From an uncultured Candidatus Saccharibacteria bacterium (GTDB lineage: Bacteria; Patescibacteriota; Saccharimonadia; Saccharimonadales; Saccharimonadaceae), in the NCBI GenBank assembly GCA_947364965.1, contig CANAUU010000045.1:1-7957 (forward strand): 7,957 nucleotides of DNA, written 5' to 3'. The position numbers and the translations under genes are program-made. Positions 1-6,659 of this stretch are shown one piece after another. Within the stretch, counting starts at the first letter, position 1. Every line of letters starts with the position of its first letter. The notes beneath the pieces are model-generated. The model was not told where the DNA came from. It saw only the letters and a list, made by a program, of their open reading frames with translations, and did not search any database.

Positions 1-19
1 CCGAGAGGTGAGTGGGGTA

Positions 20-28
20 TGGTATAAT
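20..28 (+). promoter_or_regulatory. Extended -10 promoter for a probably leaderless GT2 gene
   Basis: A perfect TATAAT lies at 23-28, preceded by TG at 20-21 (extended -10, TGnTATAAT). Six bases separate it from the ATG at 35, so transcription would be expected to begin at or next to the A of the start codon. No Shine-Dalgarno lies just before that ATG. A -35 box cannot be judged because the window starts too close. The leaderless reading is inferred from spacing alone. Confidence 0.6.
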
Positions 29-34
29 TTGGGT

Positions 35-1477
35 ATGAAGTTTTCTCTGATTGTGACAGCGCATAATGAGGGAGCGTTGCTTGAGGCGACGCTGAAATCA
101 GTTTTTCGGGCGGTGCTGGGGGAGGATGCGGGCGCTGGAGGCGAGGAGGGGGCTGGGACGACTAAGAGTTCGGGGGGAGTTGGGGGCTCAAGTGAAGTTG
201 CGAGCGATAGGGGGCTGGGGACTTTGGGGCAGGATTTTGAGATTTTGGTGATGATTGACCGAGGTGATGCAGCGACAAAGGAATGTGCGGCGCGGTATCG
301 GGAAAAGGTGCGAATACTCGAGAGCAACTTCGGAGATGTGGGGCCGGCGCGGAATTATGCGGCGGAGCAGGCGCGAGGGGAGATGGTGTTTTTTGTGGAT
401 GGGGACGATTTGGTCTCGCGAGGGTATGTGGAGGGGGCGCTGGGGGTATTGGGGGCGACCGATGAGGAGATTGTAGTGTGTCCAGAGTATTGTATTGGGT
501 TTTCGGAGGACGGGCGAACAGGGTCGGTGCTGAAGATGGCGAATTCAGGGACACGGGAGCGAGACGCGTTTATGCTGTTTAATGTGAATTTGTGGGTGAT
601 GGCGATTGCGGGAAGGCGGGAGACGTTTCTTAAGCACAAATATATTCGGTCGGAAGGCGGATATGGGCATGAAGACTATGCAATGAATATTGAGTTGGCG
701 GCGGCGGGGGTTCCGCATCGGGTGGTGCCAGGAGAGGTGTACTTTTATCGAGAGAAACAGGTGAGCCGGCGAAAGGATAATGATGCTCGGCGGGTCACGG
801 AACCGTATAGCGAGCTGTTTGAACCAGAGTTTTGGCGAGGGTTTTCGGAGGAGCTAGTTGAGGGGCTTTTGGGAGGCGGGCCGACGCGGGGCGAGGTCCT
901 CGGAAGCGGATCTCGAGAAAGAAAGTCTTCAGAGAGTGGATCTCCAGGGGGTAGGCCGATGATGGGGAGGTTGAAGAAATTGTATTTGCAGGTGCGGGGA
1001 AATCGAGTTTTGATGGCGGTAGCGGAAAAAGTGCGGGAGGTGATGAGTCGGCGACTACTGAAGGAGTTGCCGTTAGGGGTGGCTGAGGAGTGGGATAAGA
1101 TGGCAGAATTGGAGCCGATGGTGGGGAGAGAGGTGACTGTTAGTGGTCCTGGAGGCTCACGAGAAGGAGACAGTAGTGTGCGGAAGAATTTTGGCGGCTT
1201 GAGGAAAGTGCGGAAGAAGGTGAACGCGATGGGGGTGAGGGGAGTAAATCCGTATTGCCCGACGAGCATGGCGTATCTGAAACTATGCCGGAGTGGAGCG
1301 GGATTCTCGGAGGTGGATTTTGAGGAGATTTCGCGAGGGCTTGATGCGGAACAGAGCGACTTGTTGATGTCGAGGATTATGGTGCAGTCGCGGGGAGGGG
1401 CGAAGTTTAAGGATGGGCGGTGCGTAGAGGAGTGGAAAGACCAACATTCGGAACTGGCGCGAGGACTGGGGGTTTAG
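35..1477 (+). CDS. GT2-family glycosyltransferase, single-domain, with Gly/Ser-rich inserts
   Basis: The protein has 480 residues and is probably a cytoplasmic inverting glycosyltransferase adding a sugar to a surface glycan; donor and acceptor are unknown. Residues 1-240 form a GT2 (GT-A) domain: the start MKFSLIVTAHNEG, the metal/nucleotide motif VDGDD at 121-125, and GHED at 211-214 in the acceptor/catalytic-base region. It is a clear paralogue of the N-terminal half of the 707-residue protein at 4461-6584, sharing RRETFLKH, GHEDYA and PYSELF blocks and matching to about residue 365. The GT4 half of that paralogue is absent; residues 385-480 form a charged tail I do not recognise. Extra Gly/Ser/Glu-rich stretches lie near residues 29-67, 280-307 and 364-388. 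The ATG at 35 is chosen over the GTG at 8 because the paralogue begins at the same point and a TATAAT lies between them. The gene is extremely G-rich and converges on the VanZ gene. Confidence 0.9.
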   Translation: MKFSLIVTAHNEGALLEATLKSVFRAVLGEDAGAGGEEGAGTTKSSGGVGGSSEVASDRGLGTLGQDFEILVMIDRGDAATKECAARYREKVRILESNFGDVGPARNYAAEQARGEMVFFVDGDDLVSRGYVEGALGVLGATDEEIVVCPEYCIGFSEDGRTGSVLKMANSGTRERDAFMLFNVNLWVMAIAGRRETFLKHKYIRSEGGYGHEDYAMNIELAAAGVPHRVVPGEVYFYREKQVSRRKDNDARRVTEPYSELFEPEFWRGFSEELVEGLLGGGPTRGEVLGSGSRERKSSESGSPGGRPMMGRLKKLYLQVRGNRVLMAVAEKVREVMSRRLLKELPLGVAEEWDKMAELEPMVGREVTVSGPGGSREGDSSVRKNFGGLRKVRKKVNAMGVRGVNPYCPTSMAYLKLCRSGAGFSEVDFEEISRGLDAEQSDLLMSRIMVQSRGGAKFKDGRCVEEWKDQHSELARGLGV

Positions 1478-1591
1478 TTTTCGGGACTGCGTTTTGCGGT
1501 TTATGAGCTACTGGTCCGATGATTGTGGGTTATGGGCTTAAAGTTTGTTTAGGTATTGAAAAGCTAGGCTCGTTAGCAGAGCGATACTTTC

Positions 1592-1620
1592 ATTGTAGCA
1601 TAGTGGTTATGTTTTGTCAA
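1592..1620 (-). promoter_or_regulatory. Near-consensus sigma70 promoter, antisense to the GT2 gene
   Basis: On the - strand, TTGACA (1620-1615) is followed by 17 bases and TACAAT (1597-1592), with TG one base before the -10 (extended -10). It straddles the stop codon of the VanZ gene. Predicted transcription starts near 1585 and runs leftward through the convergent gap into the antisense strand of the GT2 gene. No convincing gene lies on the - strand downstream within the window. It could drive an antisense RNA, a short RNA, or a gene beyond the left edge; activity is unproven. Confidence 0.55.
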
Positions 1621-2152
1621 GAGCGCTGAGGCATTTTGTGGTGAGGGGCTTGAATAGCAGGTAAAAGAGGTAGCCGATGGCACCGCCGAGGACGTTCGTG
1701 ATGAGGTCGGTGATATCGGAGGTGCGGAGGTCGCTGATGAGGGGTTGGATGAGCTCGATGGCGAGGCTGAGAAGAAAGGTATAGAGGAGGATTTTAAGAA
1801 AAGTAGGGTGACGGTCTTTGAGGAGGGGGAGGTTGGTTCTCACGAGAGGGAGAAGGAAGCCGAAAGGGATGGTCATGATGATGTTAAGAGCAATTTCACG
1901 AGCGGAGCCGCCGTGGCCGGCGGTGAGATCGATGAAGGGCTCGAGATTCATGGGGACGTAGGAGTGGTCGAAGATGAAGGGGAGGGAGGTGAGGACGGGC
2001 ATGAGAGTGAAAAAGAAGACGAAAGAGAGGTAGATATACAGGAGCGTGTTGATGAAAAGGGCGTAGTTCCCTCTCGCGCGCCATTTTTTGAAGAATACGA
2101 AAAAGTAGAGGGCGGTGAGGGCGGCAAAATCAATGACGTCTCCGAAACACAT
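1607..2152 (-). CDS. VanZ-family membrane protein
   Basis: The protein has 181 residues and belongs to the VanZ-like family, named after a teicoplanin-resistance accessory protein; biochemical function is unknown for most members. Hydrophobic segments lie near residues 8-22, 31-52, 88-104, 117-136 and 146-166, giving about five membrane passes. Family hallmarks are visible: NLEPF (69-73), a conserved Asn followed by M..PFGFLLP (90-102), ExxQ (133-136), and R..D..D...N..G (143-156). Length is normal for the family. The ATG overlaps the TAA of the upstream GT2-GT4 gene by one base (TAATG) and has no visible Shine-Dalgarno, so it is probably translated by coupling as the last gene of the block. 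Its location suggests a role in envelope polysaccharide work, but that is guilt by association. Calling it a resistance gene would not be justified. Confidence 0.88.
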   Translation of the reverse strand: MCFGDVIDFAALTALYFFVFFKKWRARGNYALFINTLLYIYLSFVFFFTLMPVLTSLPFIFDHSYVPMNLEPFIDLTAGHGGSAREIALNIIMTIPFGFLLPLVRTNLPLLKDRHPTFLKILLYTFLLSLAIELIQPLISDLRTSDITDLITNVLGGAIGYLFYLLFKPLTTKCLSALDKT

Positions 2153-2154
2153 TA
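2150..2154 (-). promoter_or_regulatory. TAATG stop-start overlap (translational coupling site)
   Basis: The stop TAA of the GT2-GT4 gene and the ATG of the VanZ gene share one A. Upstream bases show no GGAGG-like element, so re-initiation by the terminating ribosome is the simplest explanation. This supports both the VanZ start and co-transcription of the two genes. Confidence 0.7.
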
Positions 2155-4419
2155 GTCGATATCGCGCTTGATTTGGTTTAGGAAGTGAGGCCAGGAGTGA
2201 CGAGTTTTGACGATTTCGCGAGCTTTGGCGGCTTTTTCTGCAGCTTGACCGGGGTGATGACGAATCTCTCGGAGGGCTTTGACATAGCCGTCGATATCAT
2301 CCATGTCAACCGGGTAGCCGGTTTCGGGGTTCACGATGTCGCTGACACCGCCGACGTTGCTGGCAACGATGGGGAGGCCAGCACTGGCAATCTCGAGGAG
2401 GACATTAGGGAGACCGTCGGTCTGGGAAGTATAGAGGAAGGCGTCGTAGTTCGAGAGGTCGAGGCTGTCAATTCCGTTATAGGTTCCCTGGTAGGTGACG
2501 GTCGGGGCAAGGTCAGCGAAGAAATTACTGGTGTAGGGGCGCTGGGTGCGACCATAGGCGTCGATGAGGTATTTGGCGGGGCATTCGTTTTTCGCGGGGT
2601 TAAGTTTTGCGGCGATTTGCTTCAAAAGATCGGGGCGCTTTTGAGGACTGACGCGGCTAGCCCAGAGGATGCGGAGGGGTCGATCGGAATTCTGTTCGGG
2701 GGATTTTGCGAGCTGAGAGTTATCGGGCTCGTTGGCGGAGGAATCAAGTTCTTCTGGCATGATCGAGGGGAGGAGTTTGGTGGGCTGGAAATGGGCGAGG
2801 ACTTTTTCGGACGGGAGACCGGTGCGTTGTTGGATGGTGGCAGCGAAAGGGGCATTGTCGGTGAAGACTTTGGTGATAGCAGGGGCGAGATCGCGAATCC
2901 AGGGATCGACAAAACCAACGATCAGGCGAGGGTCTTGGTTATACTCGTCCATGAACTGGGAGATATAAAGCTTGTAGTTGTTGTCGGCGAGGAGGGAGAG
3001 ATGGTTTTTAGCCCAGAGGAAGGCGAGCTCGTTATGGATGAGGTGGAGGCGCTTAACTTTGGTCTGGACGATGAAGCGGGAGAGGATAAAATCGGTTTCG
3101 AACCAGCTGCGGCCACGCATAATGCCATAAAAATCAACAAAGTCAACGTTATCGGGGATTTTGTAGGGGTGTTTTTCGGGGAGAGAGGCGAGGACCACGA
3201 TATGCCAGTCGGGGTGGAGCTCGGCGAAGGCGTTGAGATAGTTCGTGAGGACTTTTTCGGTGCCGCCGATGGAGAGGGCGGGAGGGAGGAAGAGGTAGTC
3301 GGGGTCTTTGCGGATTTGGGTGATGAGGCGACAGTAGAGGGCGGTGAGGTCGTTGAAATCTGAGTCATAGGTCCAGAGGCGACCGAGTCTGAGGGGGTCG
3401 GGCCAGGCTTCGCCGTCGATTTTGTTGGCGGCGATCCAGGCGTCTTGGATATGCTTAGGGAGATTTTTGAAGGTCTTTTGGCCGCGCTGGCGGTCGAGGT
3501 GATTGAAGCCGCGGTGGAAGAAATTACCGACGCGAGGAATAGCAAAAGAGAGTTTACGACCAGCAGCGTTGGCCTGGGTGGTGAGTTTTTTGAACTTGCG
3601 GCGGCTGGAATTGGGGCTTTTGATGGGGAGTTTGTTGCTGTTGAAGGACTCGGCGAGTTTTTGCAGGTTGGGGGTGCTGAAGGTTTCTGAATAAGCGGTG
3701 ACGACATGGCTAGAGTAGTGAGTATCGTAAATCGAACCGGTGCGAACGCGGTAAAATTTGACACTATGCGGAACGACTTTATGAAGGATGCCGGCGCCAC
3801 GCGTGTCGATGTTGAAGGTCCAGTCTTCGTAGCCATAGCCATGCGTGGCGGATTTGTACGGATGCTCAAGGGCGGTTGCGCGTGAAAGCATGATGCCGGC
3901 GTCCCATTGGTTGCGTGTAAAGAGATTGGCAACGTCCTCATCCTTTGAGCGAGAATCGGCGAGGTGCCAGATGCGAGGAGATTTTTCATCGACGCCGAAA
4001 GTGATATTGTATTCTGCGTGAAGGACGAGTGGCTCCGTGCTTTTAACAAGCATATGATAGCCGTCGAGAAGCCAGTTGTTAGAAATAAGATCATCGCCGT
4101 CGAGGAGGGCGAGGTATTTTCCTTTCGCGGCTTTGATACAGAAGTTGCGCGAATCGGAAGGGTTGCCGAAATTATTTTCGAGGAATTTAGTATGGGGGTA
4201 ATCGCGGCAGAGTTCTAGATAGGAACGGGTCTCTGCGTCGCCTTTGTCGAGGTGGAGCAAAAGCTCGTAAGTGATTCCCTGCTGCTCAAGGGGCTGGATG
4301 AGCTCGGCGATGTTTTGTAAAGTTTTATACGCAATGGCGCCTTCGTGATGAAAGGTAGCAATGATAGAAAGGACCGGGGTTTTGGAACTATTTTGGATGA
4401 TATTTTGAGCGGCTGACAT
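2152..4419 (-). CDS. Bifunctional GT2-GT4 glycosyltransferase fusion
   Basis: The protein has 755 residues and joins two glycosyltransferase domains, probably adding two consecutive sugars to a cell-surface glycan on the cytoplasmic side. The GT2 domain covers about residues 14-245: LSIIATFHHEG near the start, LDGDD at 106-110, and GYEDW at 196-200. A poorly conserved basic linker follows (250-350). The GT-B, GT4-like part begins with PDYLFLPP; it has the glycine loop IGGTEK (384-389), ASRVSPQK (587-594, the Arg and Lys expected to hold the donor phosphates), and DGLPNVLLE (668-676) before AGLPIVASNVGG. The first Glu of the usual EX7E is Asp here. A hydrophilic insert (550-580) separates the two GT-B lobes. 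The ATG at 4419 is chosen because a TATAAT ends seven bases upstream and no nearer Met fits before the GT2 domain. It shares architecture with the 707-residue neighbour upstream, and its stop overlaps the VanZ start. The sugars are unknown. Confidence 0.9.
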   Translation of the reverse strand: MSAAQNIIQNSSKTPVLSIIATFHHEGAIAYKTLQNIAELIQPLEQQGITYELLLHLDKGDAETRSYLELCRDYPHTKFLENNFGNPSDSRNFCIKAAKGKYLALLDGDDLISNNWLLDGYHMLVKSTEPLVLHAEYNITFGVDEKSPRIWHLADSRSKDEDVANLFTRNQWDAGIMLSRATALEHPYKSATHGYGYEDWTFNIDTRGAGILHKVVPHSVKFYRVRTGSIYDTHYSSHVVTAYSETFSTPNLQKLAESFNSNKLPIKSPNSSRRKFKKLTTQANAAGRKLSFAIPRVGNFFHRGFNHLDRQRGQKTFKNLPKHIQDAWIAANKIDGEAWPDPLRLGRLWTYDSDFNDLTALYCRLITQIRKDPDYLFLPPALSIGGTEKVLTNYLNAFAELHPDWHIVVLASLPEKHPYKIPDNVDFVDFYGIMRGRSWFETDFILSRFIVQTKVKRLHLIHNELAFLWAKNHLSLLADNNYKLYISQFMDEYNQDPRLIVGFVDPWIRDLAPAITKVFTDNAPFAATIQQRTGLPSEKVLAHFQPTKLLPSIMPEELDSSANEPDNSQLAKSPEQNSDRPLRILWASRVSPQKRPDLLKQIAAKLNPAKNECPAKYLIDAYGRTQRPYTSNFFADLAPTVTYQGTYNGIDSLDLSNYDAFLYTSQTDGLPNVLLEIASAGLPIVASNVGGVSDIVNPETGYPVDMDDIDGYVKALREIRHHPGQAAEKAAKAREIVKTRHSWPHFLNQIKRDID

Positions 4420-4426
4420 ACTATAT

Positions 4427-4432
4427 ATTATA
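4427..4432 (-). promoter_or_regulatory. -10 box for a probably leaderless GT2-GT4 gene
   Basis: TATAAT on the - strand lies in the 41-base gap between the two fusion genes. Seven bases separate it from the ATG, so the start site would fall at the start codon. No Shine-Dalgarno is visible in the AT-rich bases before the ATG. No good -35 hexamer is seen at 16-18 bases spacing, and AT-rich sequence yields TATAAT by chance fairly often, so the call is tentative. Confidence 0.5.
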
Positions 4433-4460
4433 TAGGATTTTAGAGGTAAATTGGGTTATT

Positions 4461-6584
4461 TTATAGGTCTTTGGCGACGGTCTCATTGAAGGCGGTCCAA
4501 GAGTGCTGTTTTTCGAGGAGCCGTCCAGCATTTTTGCGAATTTGATTGAGACAGCTGGGGTCGGTATGGATACGGTTGATGACTTCGACGTAGGCGTCTG
4601 GATTGGCGTAGTCGTCAATGAGGAAGCCGGTTTGGTTATTTTGAATAAAATCACCGATGCCGCCGACATTACTAGCAATGACCGGAAGACCAGAAGCGGC
4701 AGCTTCAAGGATGGCGTTCGGAATACCATCGATATGGGAAGTATAGAGGAATGCGTCATATTGTTCGGGGTGAAGCGAGGAGAAACCGTCGTAGGAGCCG
4801 TGATAGGTGAGAGTTAGGAGATTATTCGGGAAGGAAAAGCCATCGAGTTCTTTCTCTTTGCTGCCAAAAACGTCAATTTTGGCGACATTTGGGGCGAGTT
4901 GGGTGGCAATTTGCGCCAGGAGGGTAGGATTTTTCTGAAGAGCAACACGACTAGCCCAAAGGAGCTTGAGGGGGCGCGGAGCGGCGGGAGTGTCTCCAGT
5001 TTTTATACTGACAGAGTCGACTGGCTGGTAATGGACTTTGAATTTCTCGGGGTCAAAGCCATTAAGCTCGGCAAGGTGTTTGATGACGGCGGTATTGTCG
5101 GTATAAATCGTCTTAACGATGGGGTAGATTTTGACAGCGTAAGGGTCGGCATAGTCAAAACGACCTTCGCCGTTAGTCCCGGGGATAATGTCGTGGCAGA
5201 AGAGAGAGAGCGAAAGGTTAAAGTTGTGCTTGATGAGGTCTTGGTGCCGGGCGGCCCAATTATAAGCCAGCAAAGAGTTCACGATGTGCAGGTTTTTGGT
5301 CTGGAGTTCAACGAGAAAGCGGGTCAGAAGCAGATCACGGTCGAAATCAGAAAGGCGTTTCGTTAAGTTGCCAAAATCGACGAGATAGGCGTTAGATGGG
5401 ATTTTGTCGCGCCAGGTATTCTCGACAGGGAGCGTGGTGACGACGGCAATTTTCCAGTCAGGATGGACGGTTTTGAGAGAGTTGAGATAGTTTAGGACAA
5501 CTTTCTCGGAACCGCCCGGCACCATCCAAGACATAAGGAAAATATAGTCGGGTCTGGCTTTGACTTGTAGGCAGAGTTTGCGATATAACTCGCTGAGGTA
5601 GAGCTTCATACGAGAATCGTAGTAGGATAGACCGCGGATTTGAGCGGGAGAAGGGTAGAGGCCGGTTTCGATTTTGGAGATTTTGCGCCATTCTCGGAGA
5701 ATGGGTTCAGGAAGAGTAGCATGAATGAGCTTCTTGCCGGTGACTTTGCGAGCCAGGGCAGCGCAGGGAGCAATGACGGCGTTGATGGCTTTGTTATCGC
5801 GGGCGCGAATATAGGCTGAACGAAATCTGCTTCCTAGGGTGACTTTCGCTTGATACTGCTCAAGGACGTTGGCGGGTATTTTTTGCCAGAGTTGATAGTC
5901 AAAAAGCTCACTGTAGGGCTGGGTGACGCTTTTAGCATCATTGTTGCGCATGAGTGAGACGGCCTTTTGACGATAAAAAAGCGTGGCGCCAGAAGCGATG
6001 ATATGCTTGATGCCGGCGCTTGCAGCTTCGATATTCAAAGCATAATCTTCGTGACCAAAGCCGTTTTTGGTCAAGGTGTAGGGATGTTTTAGGAAAGTTT
6101 CGCGCCGGGCGCCACAGGAAGAGGGCCATTGGTTTTGGGCGAAAAGCAAGAAGGCAGCTTCATCGCGGGAAGCAACGGGAGTACAGTGCCAAGCCATACA
6201 GTGATCTTCCCAAAAGGAAAGGCAGTATTCTGGATGGACAATTGACTCGGCTTCGGCGGAATCGAGAGCAGAGAGCATATGAGAGAAGTAGTGCTCCCCG
6301 ACAAGATCGTCGGCATCCAGGACGATAACGCTCTCACCACGCGCTTTGGAGATGCCGAAATTGCGAGAAGCACCGAGATCGCCAAAGGAATTATTAAAAA
6401 TATGGCAACGCGAATCACTACGATAACGTTCGAAATATTTGATAGTTTCTGATGTACCGTTGTCGATGTGAATAATAATCTCGAAACTGGCAGAGATGTT
6501 GTTTAGGGCACGAAAGACGCTACACATGGTTTTGTGGGCGAGAATACCCTCATCGTGAGCGGTGACAACCAGAGATAGTTTCAT
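4461..6584 (-). CDS. Bifunctional GT2-GT4 glycosyltransferase fusion
   Basis: The protein has 707 residues with the same two-domain layout as the downstream 755-residue gene. The GT2 domain is about residues 1-235: MKLSLVVTAHDEG at the very start, LDADD at 89-93, and GFGHEDY at 175-181. A linker (240-340) ends in LPEPILREW and a YYDSR region. The GT4-like half starts at PDYIFLMSW; it has the glycine loop VPGGSEK (355-361), ASRVALQK (544-551), and DGIPNAILE (619-627) followed by SGLPVIASNVGG. As in the neighbour, Asp replaces the first Glu of EX7E. The GT2 half is closest to the single-domain protein on the other strand at 35-1477. The start is well supported by GGAGG six bases upstream and a promoter in the 75-base gap behind the GtrII-like gene. 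It probably acts in the cytoplasm at the inner membrane face; donor and acceptor are unknown. Confidence 0.92.
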   Translation of the reverse strand: MKLSLVVTAHDEGILAHKTMCSVFRALNNISASFEIIIHIDNGTSETIKYFERYRSDSRCHIFNNSFGDLGASRNFGISKARGESVIVLDADDLVGEHYFSHMLSALDSAEAESIVHPEYCLSFWEDHCMAWHCTPVASRDEAAFLLFAQNQWPSSCGARRETFLKHPYTLTKNGFGHEDYALNIEAASAGIKHIIASGATLFYRQKAVSLMRNNDAKSVTQPYSELFDYQLWQKIPANVLEQYQAKVTLGSRFRSAYIRARDNKAINAVIAPCAALARKVTGKKLIHATLPEPILREWRKISKIETGLYPSPAQIRGLSYYDSRMKLYLSELYRKLCLQVKARPDYIFLMSWMVPGGSEKVVLNYLNSLKTVHPDWKIAVVTTLPVENTWRDKIPSNAYLVDFGNLTKRLSDFDRDLLLTRFLVELQTKNLHIVNSLLAYNWAARHQDLIKHNFNLSLSLFCHDIIPGTNGEGRFDYADPYAVKIYPIVKTIYTDNTAVIKHLAELNGFDPEKFKVHYQPVDSVSIKTGDTPAAPRPLKLLWASRVALQKNPTLLAQIATQLAPNVAKIDVFGSKEKELDGFSFPNNLLTLTYHGSYDGFSSLHPEQYDAFLYTSHIDGIPNAILEAAASGLPVIASNVGGIGDFIQNNQTGFLIDDYANPDAYVEVINRIHTDPSCLNQIRKNAGRLLEKQHSWTAFNETVAKDL

Positions 6585-6590
6585 GTGTTT

Positions 6591-6595
6591 CCTCC
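6591..6595 (-). promoter_or_regulatory. Shine-Dalgarno GGAGG for the 707-residue GT2-GT4 gene
   Basis: GGAGG lies six bases before the ATG at 6584 on the - strand. It fixes the start and contrasts with the VanZ, 755-residue and single-domain GT2 genes, none of which has such a site. Confidence 0.85.
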
Positions 6596-6623
6596 AATGC
6601 TTACAGCTAGTCGCAGTGTTATT

Positions 6624-6652
6624 ATTTTACTATATTGAAGCTATAAAGGCAA
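6624..6652 (-). promoter_or_regulatory. Sigma70-type promoter for the GT2-GT4 gene block
   Basis: On the - strand, TTGCCT (6652-6647), 17 bases, then TAAAAT (6629-6624) lie between the GtrII-like stop and the GT2-GT4 start. A start site near 6617 would give a leader of about 30 bases containing the GGAGG. The fusion genes and VanZ can therefore be transcribed independently of the GtrII-like gene. Both hexamers deviate from consensus, but spacing and position are good. Confidence 0.55.
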
Positions 6653-6659
6653 CGGCGTG

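Noticed and set aside
8..34. GTG at 8 as the start of the GT2 gene
   Set aside because: It would add nine residues not seen in the paralogue and put the TATAAT inside the coding region. The ATG at 35 fits better.
1486..1500. Small hairpin (ACTGC, GTTTT loop, GCGGT) after the GT2 stop as a terminator
   Set aside because: The stem is only five pairs, includes a G-T pair, and is not followed by a T-run. Too weak to call.
1565..1586. Overlapping short inverted repeats (GCTA/TAGC, GCTC/GAGC) just downstream of the antisense promoter
   Set aside because: Four-pair stems that exclude each other; a few Ts follow on the - strand, but this is within chance.
1575..1595. ATG overlapping the -10 of the antisense promoter, opening a short frame that begins MKVSL like a GT2 start
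   Set aside because: The frame stops after six codons and the ATG lies upstream of the predicted transcription start. A gene remnant is possible but cannot be supported.
1592..1615. tRNA-like string GTAGCATAGTGGTTATG resembling a D-arm
   Set aside because: No anticodon or T-arm (GGTTCGA-like) follows, and the sequence runs into the VanZ coding region.
1745..2155. A 136-codon Glu/Gly-rich open frame on the + strand over the VanZ gene
   Set aside because: The VanZ frame has family motifs and membrane helices; the + strand frame is a composition artefact.
2185..3363. A 392-codon open frame on the + strand, antisense to the 755-residue fusion
   Set aside because: The opposite frame encodes a complete enzyme with clear motifs. 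The antisense product is Gly/Glu/Val-rich with no recognisable domain, as expected from G-rich sequence opposite C-rich codons.
2922..4094. A 390-codon open frame on the - strand in another frame of the 755-residue gene
   Set aside because: Ser/Pro/Thr-rich low-complexity translation with no domain; it lies wholly inside the real gene and is a frame shadow.
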